The position numbers were made by a program, and so were the translations under genes. A DNA stretch of 47,956 nt from Myxococcales bacterium (GTDB lineage: Bacteria; Myxococcota_A; Polyangia; Fen-1088), in contig PMKP01000223.1 in NCBI GenBank assembly GCA_003157775.1, positions 1 to 47,956 on the forward strand, read 5' to 3'. A model generated the notes under the pieces. The model worked only from the letters and a program-made list of their open reading frames with translations, did not search any database and was not told where the DNA came from. Below, one piece after another: positions 16,676 through 24,263 of the stretch. Within the stretch, counting starts at the first letter, position 1. The number at the start of each line of letters is the position of its first letter.

Positions 16676-16708
16676 TTGACACTGACTGCTCGCAGTGATA
16701 GGCGAGCA
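16676..16708. promoter_or_regulatory. Palindrome and -35-like hexamer in a divergent promoter region
   Basis: TGCTCGC (16687-16693) and GCGAGCA (16702-16708) are exact inverted repeats around 8 nt. A perfect TTGACA occupies 16676-16681, but no good -10 hexamer follows at the right distance. The element sits between the divergent ygiQ-type and collagen-like genes, where an operator is plausible. Confidence 0.35.
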
Positions 16709-16783
16709 AGCGGCGATTGATACGTCGCTGACCGACGGCAAAGCGATCCATTCTCACATCTTTCGTATCACAGGAGGCGTCCC

Positions 16784-18181
16784 ATGATTGCATCTCGGTG
16801 TTCAGGTTTGGCATCTTTGTTGTCGCTGGGGTTGGCTGCCAGCCTGGCTGGCTGTTTGTCAGACGACCAGGGTTTGGCCGATCCATCGCCGCCAGTGTCC
16901 GGCGTCCAGTTCGCGTTGTCTACCAGCGGCCTCCCGACCTGCAGCAAGTCCGTAGACGGTGAAATCTGGTACGTGTGGAGTTCTAGCAATTTCTATGTCT
17001 GCAAGGGTTCTACCGCGACATGGACCGTGACCAACATCAGTGGCCTTAGTGCGGCAGTACGCGTGACTCCACTGAGCGCGGGCACAGCGTGCCCCGCTGG
17101 TGGAATGACCGTCCAATTCGGGCTGGACACGAACCGGAACGGGAAGCTGGACGATTCCGAGGTGGCGACCAGCACGAATGTCTGCAACGGCACCAATGGG
17201 GCGACAGGCGCCACCGGGGCGACAGGCGCTACCGGGGCCACGGGCGCCACCGGCCCGCAGGGTGCCAACGGGACTCCAGGAGCCACGGGAGCGACAGGCG
17301 CCACCGGGGCCACGGGCGCTACCGGCCCGCAGGGTGCCAACGGGCTCAACGGAAACAATGGGCTCAACGGAAACAACGGGCTCAACGGCGCTCCAGGTGC
17401 CACCGGGGCTACCGGGCCGAACTCCCTGGTCACGCTTACGCCTGAACCGGCAGGGACCAACTGTGCAAACGGCGGCGTCAAAATTGAGACGGGGCTCGAC
17501 AAGAACGGGGACAACATCCTGAGTGCCGACGAAGTGACGGACACGCAGTACGTATGCGATGGGGCCACTGGAGCAACCGGGGCGACGGGCGCGACAGGCG
17601 CAACGGGCGCGACGGGCCCCACTGGCGCAACGGGCGCTACCGGGGCAGCCGGGCCCAAAGGTGCGACAGGCGCAACGGGCGCCACAGGCGCGACGGGCGC
17701 GACAGGCGCAACGGGCGCGACAGGGGCGACGGGCGCAACGGGCGCGGCCGCCTACGCCCCGATCGTCACCTCTTGCAATAGTTATTACGCATCGGCCAAT
17801 CTCACCTCCGACAGCTACTACGACTACTTTGGCTGCTACATCTACGCGCCCGTCGCGGGCGGCACCGCCGTTGTGTCCGGAAACGCTCACTACTGGGTAT
17901 ACCGCGACGACGACACCTTCGACCTTATTTACATCTATGTCGGTAGCGCGTCCCTCTGCGCGGCCGGTTGCGATCTCGCAAACGCGCACAGGCAAGAGTA
18001 CAACTCCAACGCGGCGACGTACTGGAACCAGGAATCCGCCTCTGCGAGCGACACCTACTACTACGTCCCGGCGGGTTCCAATGCGTACTACTTGACCTCA
18101 TATTTTTCCACCAACGGATCGACCACGGTCTATTGGGATTCGGGCGCGATGTCCATAACCTGGTATCCGCCGGCGCCTTAG
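16784..18181 (+). CDS. Collagen-like surface lipoprotein with two Ca-loop-like modules
   Basis: 465 residues, ATG 16784 with SD AGGAGG (16772-16777). Lipoprotein signal with lipobox SLAGC. Two related modules (about 92-135 and 217-262) each contain a G-x-D-x-N-x-x-x-x-L-x-x-x-E-V loop, as in [15 protein letters not shown] (113-127) and [15 protein letters not shown], which resemble single EF-hand/dockerin-type calcium loops and the short repeats found beside collagen-like tracts in myxobacteria. Each is followed by a Gly-X-Y tract, mostly GAT with some GPQGAN and GLNGNN units. The C-terminal domain (about 325-465) is Tyr/Asn/Ser-rich, contains four or five Cys, and is probably a beta-sandwich head. 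The protein should form a lipid-anchored trimeric stalk with a head; the ligand is unknown. Confidence 0.85.
   Translation: MIASRCSGLASLLSLGLAASLAGCLSDDQGLADPSPPVSGVQFALSTSGLPTCSKSVDGEIWYVWSSSNFYVCKGSTATWTVTNISGLSAAVRVTPLSAGTACPAGGMTVQFGLDTNRNGKLDDSEVATSTNVCNGTNGATGATGATGATGATGATGPQGANGTPGATGATGATGATGATGPQGANGLNGNNGLNGNNGLNGAPGATGATGPNSLVTLTPEPAGTNCANGGVKIETGLDKNGDNILSADEVTDTQYVCDGATGATGATGATGATGATGPTGATGATGAAGPKGATGATGATGATGATGATGATGATGATGAAAYAPIVTSCNSYYASANLTSDSYYDYFGCYIYAPVAGGTAVVSGNAHYWVYRDDDTFDLIYIYVGSASLCAAGCDLANAHRQEYNSNAATYWNQESASASDTYYYVPAGSNAYYLTSYFSTNGSTTVYWDSGAMSITWYPPAP
17200..17750 (+). repeat. Collagen-like coding repeats (Gly-Ala-Thr triplets)
   Basis: 9-bp units encoding Gly-Ala-Thr (ggcgcgacg and close variants) are tandemly repeated in three blocks: about 17200-17330, 17386-17420 and 17562-17745, separated by the second Ca-loop-like module. 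Near-identical units make this tract prone to length change by slippage or recombination. Confidence 0.85.
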
Positions 18182-18190
18182 CTGCAGCGG

Positions 18191-18208
18191 GCCGCCATGC
18201 CCGGCGGC
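18191..18208 (+). terminator. Weak hairpin after the collagen-like gene
   Basis: GCCGCC (18191-18196) and GGCGGC (18203-18208) pair exactly around ATGCCC, ten bases after the stop codon at 18181. No T-run follows, so an intrinsic terminator is only possible. The next gene is convergent and ends at 18255. Confidence 0.3.
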
Positions 18209-18254
18209 GGGTTCCTATGCTGATCGAGAAAATCGGCTCAAGGGCGGATGGTCG

Positions 18255-20222
18255 TTATTTCGCCCCGTCCTTGAGCCGTTTCGCTTCGGCAAACGATTGA
18301 TCGGCGAGTTCCTTCTGGCCTAGCTTCGCTGCCAGCTCGCCGATGTTCTGCTGCACCCACCAACGAGCTGGGTAAAGCCTGTCGATCTCCTGGAAGTAAC
18401 TGATGCCGGCCGGATACAACTCGGCCCGGTCCCAGAACGGGGTGGAGATGGCAACGATCTGGCCTTCAGTCTGCTGCGGGTCCAGGCCCCGGCACCGGGT
18501 GGTATATTCCACGCTCGCGCGCCAGTCGCCGAGCCCGGCCGAGGCGGTCGCGATCCCCTTGTAGATGGCGAACATCTCCCGGCTCAAGGCAATGCTCGCC
18601 TTGAAGTCCTGCAGCGCAGCCGCATATTCCTTTCGCTTGAGGAAATACTCGCCGCGGTAGACCAGCGCTTGGGCCGAATACTGTTCGGTCTGCACTGCCC
18701 GGTCGAAGTGGTACCTGGCCTGGTCCCATTTGCCGAGTTGCTGATACGCGATGCCCAGGTTGATGTGGATGATGTGCCAATTGGGCGCCAGTTCCAGAGC
18801 CAGGCGATAGTACCTGAGCGCCTCGTCGTACTGCCCTCGGCGCATGAAGATCAGCCCGTAATTGACGTACGCGCGCGAGGAAGGCGCCTTCTTGATGATG
18901 TCGCGGTAGTAGGATTCCTCGTTGACAAACACCCGGTTGCGCTGCAACGTCAGGGAAAAGAACGCCGCCAACAGGATGGTCAGGCCGGCTGCAGCGAAAG
19001 CACGGGCAACCGCACTTGAGCGGCCGATGCGGAATGCGAAGAGCGACGCGGGGATGATCCAGGTCAGCGACAGGATGGCAAGCGGCAGGTAGGGCCGGTG
19101 CTCGTTCACCATCTCGGCCAGCGGCATGATCGACGAGGTTGGCGAGATGAGAGCGAGCGCCGAAAGCGCGGCGAACGCGAGATACGCGTGGCGCGGGAAG
19201 AACCACCGGATGAGGCCGGCCGCCAGCACCCAGCCCGCAATGGCCAGCAACACTTCGGGCGCCAGCAGGGAACGGAACACCGGATAGGTCAGGTCGTCGG
19301 CCACGAGCTGCACCGGCGCGAACCAGGTCAGCACGTAGTGCCACCAGGCTGTGGTCTGGGTGAAAAGATACGCCGACGACGTCATATCGGCCGCATGCCG
19401 TGCCGCCTGGTGGTAGCCGGCCATGGCGTGCAGGTAGCACACAAGATACAAGCCGGTGATCGCGACGAAGACCGAAATGCGCTTTAGGGTTGCCCGGTTG
19501 CAGGTGGCCGCGATGTCGCGCAGCAGGCCGCCGTGCATGACCTGCGCAGGGTTCCCCGCCCGTTGTCGGGCCGTGTGCGTGACGTCGTAGAAGAAGTACA
19601 CGGCCAGGCCGCCGATGGCCTCGATTTTCGTGAACAGCGCGAGCGCATAGAGGATCGCCGCAGCGACGGGAAAGATTGAAGACGAATCGTGGTGCCGGGG
19701 TCGCATGTACAGCACGATCGATGGAAGGAGGAATGCGGCGGCAAGCAGTGACGACCGGGCCGAAAGGTAGTTGATCACGCCCGACGTCGTGGGGTGCACG
19801 GCGAACAGCAGTGCTGCGACAAGGGGAATGGTGGCGTGCTGCAAGAGCGGCAGGTCGGGATGGAACTCTTGCAGGATGCGACGGCAGAGAAAGTACAAGC
19901 CCAACACGCACACGAGGTGCAGGAGGATCTGTGCCAGATGCCACGACCAGGTGTCGTATCCGCTGATGGCGTAGTTGATCGCATGGGTAACCTGCAGCAC
20001 CGGCCGGTAATCGGCATTGGCGGGCAGGCTGGTGAGCGTGCGGCCGTCGAGAAAGTACTGCGGAATGAATTTCAGACTCCTGACATAGGAGTTCTCCAGC
20101 AGGAGATGACTGCAATCGAGCGGATAGTCATGCCGGTAGTTGTTCGAAAATACGGCAAAGACAGCCACCGTCAGCACGGCGGTGTGCAAAGGCACATGGT
20201 ATCGGAGAAAGAAGCTTCTCAT
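18255..20222 (-). CDS. TMTC/PMT-like membrane glycosyltransferase with C-terminal TPRs
   Basis: 655 residues from ATG 20222, chosen because the first transmembrane helix follows at once (VPLHTAVLTVAVFAVF); the frame is open further upstream but overlaps the btuF end. About nine to ten hydrophobic helices fill residues 1-430, with the GT-C-like early loop NYRHDYPLDCSHLLLENSYV and ADYRPVLQVTHAINYAISGY (the R-P-x-x-x-x-T/S-x-x-x-N pattern of TMTC-type proteins). Residues about 450-655 are tandem TPRs (YGLIFMRRGQYDEALRYYRL, NLGIAYQQLGKWDQARYHFD, YRGEYFLKRKEYAAALQDFK). Probably a polyprenyl-phosphate-sugar-dependent O-glycosyltransferase. It lies 101 bp after btuF on the same strand, so read-through from the B12 operon is possible but no functional link is evident. 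Confidence 0.83.
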   Translation of the reverse strand: MRSFFLRYHVPLHTAVLTVAVFAVFSNNYRHDYPLDCSHLLLENSYVRSLKFIPQYFLDGRTLTSLPANADYRPVLQVTHAINYAISGYDTWSWHLAQILLHLVCVLGLYFLCRRILQEFHPDLPLLQHATIPLVAALLFAVHPTTSGVINYLSARSSLLAAAFLLPSIVLYMRPRHHDSSSIFPVAAAILYALALFTKIEAIGGLAVYFFYDVTHTARQRAGNPAQVMHGGLLRDIAATCNRATLKRISVFVAITGLYLVCYLHAMAGYHQAARHAADMTSSAYLFTQTTAWWHYVLTWFAPVQLVADDLTYPVFRSLLAPEVLLAIAGWVLAAGLIRWFFPRHAYLAFAALSALALISPTSSIMPLAEMVNEHRPYLPLAILSLTWIIPASLFAFRIGRSSAVARAFAAAGLTILLAAFFSLTLQRNRVFVNEESYYRDIIKKAPSSRAYVNYGLIFMRRGQYDEALRYYRLALELAPNWHIIHINLGIAYQQLGKWDQARYHFDRAVQTEQYSAQALVYRGEYFLKRKEYAAALQDFKASIALSREMFAIYKGIATASAGLGDWRASVEYTTRCRGLDPQQTEGQIVAISTPFWDRAELYPAGISYFQEIDRLYPARWWVQQNIGELAAKLGQKELADQSFAEAKRLKDGAK

Positions 20223-20322
20223 TGGCTGCGGTGATGTGACGATCTCACGAAATTTGGTAGGTCGTCCAGCGGGTGCGAAAATGAGTCGCCCTAGCCGGGG
20301 TCGAAACGCAGCGCAGAGGGAA

Positions 20323-21267
20323 CTACCTTTGTTCTCCATACACTCGACGGTAGATGGCTTCAGCGGCTTCCAGCATGGCAGGGCCGGGCTCGTCGAGCAG
20401 CTCGGCGGGAAGCTCGATGATTCGGTCGGGCTCGTGGCAGGCGGCCAGGTGGTCGGCGCCAGGAAAGGCACAGACCGCCGCGGACATTCCCTGCTTGGTC
20501 ACAATCAGGTCGGGTTCCATGGCCAGAAGCTGCTCGGCTGAATAGGCGGGCCAGTCGCGATAAAGGGCGGCAGCGATGTCGACCAAACCAGCCGCGGTCA
20601 GGACGTCGTGCAGCGCCGTGCCGGTGGTGCCGCCTTGCACCTGGTTGCCAATGATCGACAGAAACAGGGCGGTCTTGCGCGGCCGCCCAGTGAGCGCCGC
20701 AGCCACGCTATTCATCCGTTGCACAAAGCTGCGCGCAAAGTTCTGGCCGCGTTCGGGCTGCCCCAAGAGTTCGGCCAGAGTCTTGGCTGCGCTGACCAGG
20801 CTACCGACACCGCGCAACTCGCCCAAGTCAAACACCTCGATGCCAGCGGAACGCAGCTTGGCTGTGCGTCCGGGTGTGCCGAAGCTGTTGCTGAGCACGA
20901 GGTCCGGCCGCAACGCAATCAGCGCCTCAACCGGGCCGAAGCCGTCGACAATCGGCTTGCCGGAATAGCGATAGCCGTCTTGCGGCCGCTCGGCAGCGGC
21001 GCGACTGAACGCCAGGATGCGGTCAGGCTCGGCGAGATCCAGGAGCAAACGATCGGTGACCAGATTGGTGGACACGATGCGGGTGTAGCGCCGCAACGGC
21101 ACGGGGTGGGAGGTTGCATCGGGAAGGCTTTCACGGGCAGTCGAACCCGGCGAAGTCGATGGGCCTCCGTGGACGGGCATGGCTCGGCCCGGGCCGCGGC
21201 CAAGCTGAACGGTCAGCCCGACAGCCGCTGCCAGGGCGCAAGCATTGGCCAGGGTCGCGCGGTTCAT
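20323..21267 (-). CDS. btuF: Vitamin B12 ABC transporter substrate-binding protein
   Basis: 314 residues, ATG 21267. N-terminal export signal (ANACALAAAVGLTVQLG) without a clear lipobox. The body is a class III periplasmic-binding fold: RIVSTNLVTDRLLLDLAEPD, then RPDLVLSNSFG, a long connecting helix (LVSAAKTLAELLGQPERG) and the second lobe (MEPDLIVTKQG). That is the BtuF/FhuD layout; cobalamin as substrate is inferred from the riboswitch and operon rather than from binding residues. Its ATG overlaps the end of btuD by 4 bp (ATGA), indicating translational coupling. It is the last btu gene of the operon and would hand B12 to BtuCD in the periplasm. Confidence 0.9.
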   Translation of the reverse strand: MNRATLANACALAAAVGLTVQLGRGPGRAMPVHGGPSTSPGSTARESLPDATSHPVPLRRYTRIVSTNLVTDRLLLDLAEPDRILAFSRAAAERPQDGYRYSGKPIVDGFGPVEALIALRPDLVLSNSFGTPGRTAKLRSAGIEVFDLGELRGVGSLVSAAKTLAELLGQPERGQNFARSFVQRMNSVAAALTGRPRKTALFLSIIGNQVQGGTTGTALHDVLTAAGLVDIAAALYRDWPAYSAEQLLAMEPDLIVTKQGMSAAVCAFPGADHLAACHEPDRIIELPAELLDEPGPAMLEAAEAIYRRVYGEQR

Positions 21268-22046
21268 GGCGAGCTGTCTTTCCCAGCCGGTATGCGAAAG
21301 CCAAACTGGGCGGCAGGCACGATCTCGACGCCGTAGACCCGGCGCACCGGCTCGGCAGAGATAACCTCGGCCGCAGGGCCCGCGCTAACCAAATGGCCAC
21401 TGGCGAGCAGCAGCGCCTGATCGCTCGCCTGCGCGGCTTCGTTGAGCTGATGGAGCGCCACCATGACCAGAGCACCGCGGCTCGCCAGGTCGCGCAGCAG
21501 GTGCAGCAAGCCAAGCGCGTGGGTCACATCCAGCGCTGCCGTGGGCTCATCGAGCAGGAGCACGCGTGCCTCCGTGGCCAGGGCGCGCGCCAACAGCACC
21601 AGCCGTCGCTCGCCGTAGGACAGGCGACTGAAGGATCGGCCGGCCAACCGGCGCGTGTCGGTCAGCTCCATGGCCCGCTCGATGGCCGCATCGTCGCGCT
21701 GGTCAGGCCGACCCCAGACATCCCGATAGGCGAAGCGGCCATGCGCCACCACATCGCGCACAGGCAAAGCCGCGTCTAGCGCCGAATGCTGGGGCACGTA
21801 GGCGACCAGGCGCGCGCGTTCTTGCCGGTCAAGCTGGGATGCCTCGCGTCCGTCGAGCCGCAGTTCACCCGAAAACGGCAACAAGCCGGCCAGGGTTTTG
21901 AGCAGGGTGCTCTTGCCCGCGCCGTTCGGCCCGAGCAGCGCCACGACCTGTCCTGCCCCCAGAGAAAAGGAAATCTCGTTGAGCAGCACGTGATTCCCCC
22001 GCTGTACTGTGAGCCCCTGCGCCTCGATGCAGGCCCGGTCAGCCAT
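21264..22046 (-). CDS. btuD: Vitamin B12 ABC transporter ATP-binding protein
   Basis: 260 residues, ATG 22046, overlapping the btuC end by 8 bp. Walker A is GPNGAGKST (39-47), the signature is LSYGERR (one residue off the usual LSGGQ, as is fairly common in BtuD/FecE types), Walker B is VLLLDEP and the switch His lies in MVALH. The size and motif spacing match the FecE/BtuD family for siderophore, heme and cobalamin import. Cobalamin specificity is inferred from the upstream riboswitch. Two copies would energise the BtuC dimer at the inner membrane. Confidence 0.92.
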   Translation of the reverse strand: MADRACIEAQGLTVQRGNHVLLNEISFSLGAGQVVALLGPNGAGKSTLLKTLAGLLPFSGELRLDGREASQLDRQERARLVAYVPQHSALDAALPVRDVVAHGRFAYRDVWGRPDQRDDAAIERAMELTDTRRLAGRSFSRLSYGERRLVLLARALATEARVLLLDEPTAALDVTHALGLLHLLRDLASRGALVMVALHQLNEAAQASDQALLLASGHLVSAGPAAEVISAEPVRRVYGVEIVPAAQFGFRIPAGKDSSP

Positions 22047-23025
22047 GGCTCACCTCGCGCTGAGAGCGCGCCAGCAGGACCAGAAACACGGGCGCTCCGA
22101 TGATGCCGGTAATCACGCCCAGGGGCAGCTCGGACCGGCTGGGGAAGACGCGCGCGATGATGTCGCAGGCGACGAGGAATGCGCCGCCCAGAAGGGCACA
22201 GGCAGGAATCAGGCGCCGGTGGCGCACGCCCACCAAGGGCCGCAGGGTGTGCGGAACGATGAGACCCACAAACCCCACGTTGCCGCCCACCGCGATGGCG
22301 GCAGCGGCCAGCACCGCCACCCAGGTCACGGCCCAGCGCCGGGCTCGGCCCACTTCTACGCCCAAGCTGGTGGCTTCCTCTTCGCCGGAGAGCAGCAGAT
22401 CGAGGGTGCCGCTCCACAGCCAGGATGCGACGATGCCGATGCCGACCAGGGGCAGGACCGCCAGGAGCTGGCGCGTGCTGACGCCACCCACGCCGCCCAG
22501 GGTGAAGGAAACCACGGCTCGGCTCATGTCCCAGGAGTCCTGCGCCAAGCTGGTGATGAAGCTGGACAGGGCCAAAAAGAGCGACGACAGGATGAAGCCG
22601 GTGAGGATGAGAGTCAGCGTGCCGGTGCGCTCGCGACAGAAGGTGAGCACGATGGTAAGAGAAAGGCCGGCCCCGAGAAGACAACCGAGGGGCAAAACCA
22701 TTTCGGCGCTGACCGCCACGCTGGCCAAAGGTGAGCCAGAAACCAAGGCCAGCATGGCCAACTGTCCGCCCAAGCTGGCGCCCGCGGTGGTGCCCAGAAT
22801 AGACGGGCTGACCAGCGGATCGCGAAACACGCCCTGGACCACGGCCCCGCCCGTGGCCAGGGCCGCGCCCGCGAGCAAGGCTGCCCCCACGCGGGTGGCC
22901 CGCAGGCCAAGCAGTGTTGAACGCAAAACCGGGTCGGCCAGACTGCCGTGCCCGACCAGCAGAGCCAACCCCACCGCTCCAATCAGGAGCGCCAGCAGGA
23001 CAACGTATGTGAGCGCGATCTTCAT
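22039..23025 (-). CDS. btuC: Vitamin B12 ABC transporter permease
   Basis: 328 residues, ATG 23025, two bases after the stop of the propeller lipoprotein gene. The sequence is very hydrophobic with about ten membrane helices. It carries FecCD/BtuC hallmarks: GAALATGGAVVQGVFRDPLV (the G-x-x-x-Q-x-x-x-R-N/D-P-L motif), PSILGTTAGASLGGQ, and GNVGFVGLIVPHTLRPLVG, the coupling region, followed by PACALLGGAFLVACDIIAR and ELPLGVITGIIGAPVF. It is of normal family length. With BtuD it forms the inner-membrane importer. No frameshift or missing motif is seen. Confidence 0.93.
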   Translation of the reverse strand: MKIALTYVVLLALLIGAVGLALLVGHGSLADPVLRSTLLGLRATRVGAALLAGAALATGGAVVQGVFRDPLVSPSILGTTAGASLGGQLAMLALVSGSPLASVAVSAEMVLPLGCLLGAGLSLTIVLTFCRERTGTLTLILTGFILSSLFLALSSFITSLAQDSWDMSRAVVSFTLGGVGGVSTRQLLAVLPLVGIGIVASWLWSGTLDLLLSGEEEATSLGVEVGRARRWAVTWVAVLAAAAIAVGGNVGFVGLIVPHTLRPLVGVRHRRLIPACALLGGAFLVACDIIARVFPSRSELPLGVITGIIGAPVFLVLLARSQREVSHG

Positions 23026-23027
23026 GG

Positions 23028-24263
23028 TCAGTACAGTCCCAAATTGCGCGGTAGCAGGCCTGCGGCTGGGTCGCTTGAGAATGAAGGCAGCTCGGCGGGC
23101 GGCCAGACACTCACGTCAAACACATGCAGCTTGGGTGACTGTGGATCGGCATCGCCAAGAAGCACGCGCTGCGCATCCGGGTCAAAGACCAGACCTCCCA
23201 GCACCCAGGAGGTACTGGCGTCGAGAAGCTTCTGCGGCACGCCGCGGGTAAAATCGAACTGCCACAGTTGATCAGGTGGCGAGCCTGAAAAGTCGCCGGG
23301 CACGACAGCAAAGGCGAGGGTGGGGCTCACCACGGCGAGATCAGCGAATGAGAGCGGCCGGCCAAAGGCCGCGGCCATGAGAGGCTGCACCGTGGCAGGC
23401 GACGCCGACGTGTCAATCAGTGCCACGCCCGAGCCTTTGATCTGGTCCGCACCATCGGCAGGGGCCCCGAAGCATGCCACAGCCAGCGCTCCGTCTTGCC
23501 CGGGTACCGGCACGATGGCCCCGCAGTCTTTGAAGGCGGGCAGGTCGATGACCGAGCTGACGGTGTCGGTCGTCGGATCCACAACCACCACTCGGCCTGG
23601 CCCGGCCTGGCTGAAATCCGCGCTGAAGTTGTTGAGGGTGATGTAGATCTTGCCGCCCAGAACACGGGCGCGGTCGGGATTGGGATTGATGCCTGCTCCT
23701 CCCGTGGCGTAGGGGGAAAGGTCGATGCGGGCCACCGGCTTGCCGAGATCTAGATCCAAGATCAAGAGATCCGCGCCCTCGTCGAGGTCAGACGGGTCAG
23801 CGGTTGGCTTGGGGTTGGTCGAATTGCGGGTCACGTAGAACTTGTTGGCGGCAACCGCCACCACGTCATGCGGGTCAGCAGCAAACCCCGTGCTGACGCC
23901 GATTTCGCTGGTCACGGTGCAATCCGCGGGATTCACCCACACCAAGGCATTGTTGCCACGATCGATAAGCACCAGTGGATGGCCAGGCAGGGGCGCGCTG
24001 GGCAGCACTACGTCTCCGGACAGCCCCTGCGAAAGTTGTGGCGGCACAGTGCCCGAATTGAGGCAGTTGTCATACACCAGTGTGGCTGTTGCAGGATCAA
24101 CCAGGGAAAGCAGCGACGAAGTGTAGTCGACGCTGGTGTGGATGACGGCCAATCCGCTTGGGCCGCCGCTACCCGACGCCGGCGTAGCACCGCTGCCGCA
24201 AGCCAGACCAAGCAGTGCAGGGAGCACAAGAGCGAAAGCAGAATTGAAGCGTCGGTGGGTCAT
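23028..24263 (-). CDS. Beta-propeller lipoprotein inside the B12 operon (BtuG-like candidate)
   Basis: 411 residues from ATG 24263, preceded by SD AAGGAG and overlapping the btuB stop by 4 bp (ATGA). Lipoprotein signal with lipobox LGLAC (Cys22 or so). The mature protein is built of repeating four-strand blades typical of YVTN/WD-like propellers: SLLSLVDPATATLVYDN, VLIDRGNNALVWVNPADCTV, DLLILDLDLGKPVARIDL, GRVVVVDPTTDTVSSVIDLP, VALIDTSASPATVQ, QLWQFDFTRGVPQKLL, KLHVFDVSVWPP, which suggests seven blades. In Bacteroides the surface propeller lipoprotein BtuG caps BtuB and captures B12; the same fold class, lipidation and position next to btuB suggest an analogous job here. This is inference; direct BtuG homology is not shown. 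Confidence 0.85.
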   Translation of the reverse strand: MTHRRFNSAFALVLPALLGLACGSGATPASGSGGPSGLAVIHTSVDYTSSLLSLVDPATATLVYDNCLNSGTVPPQLSQGLSGDVVLPSAPLPGHPLVLIDRGNNALVWVNPADCTVTSEIGVSTGFAADPHDVVAVAANKFYVTRNSTNPKPTADPSDLDEGADLLILDLDLGKPVARIDLSPYATGGAGINPNPDRARVLGGKIYITLNNFSADFSQAGPGRVVVVDPTTDTVSSVIDLPAFKDCGAIVPVPGQDGALAVACFGAPADGADQIKGSGVALIDTSASPATVQPLMAAAFGRPLSFADLAVVSPTLAFAVVPGDFSGSPPDQLWQFDFTRGVPQKLLDASTSWVLGGLVFDPDAQRVLLGDADPQSPKLHVFDVSVWPPAELPSFSSDPAAGLLPRNLGLY

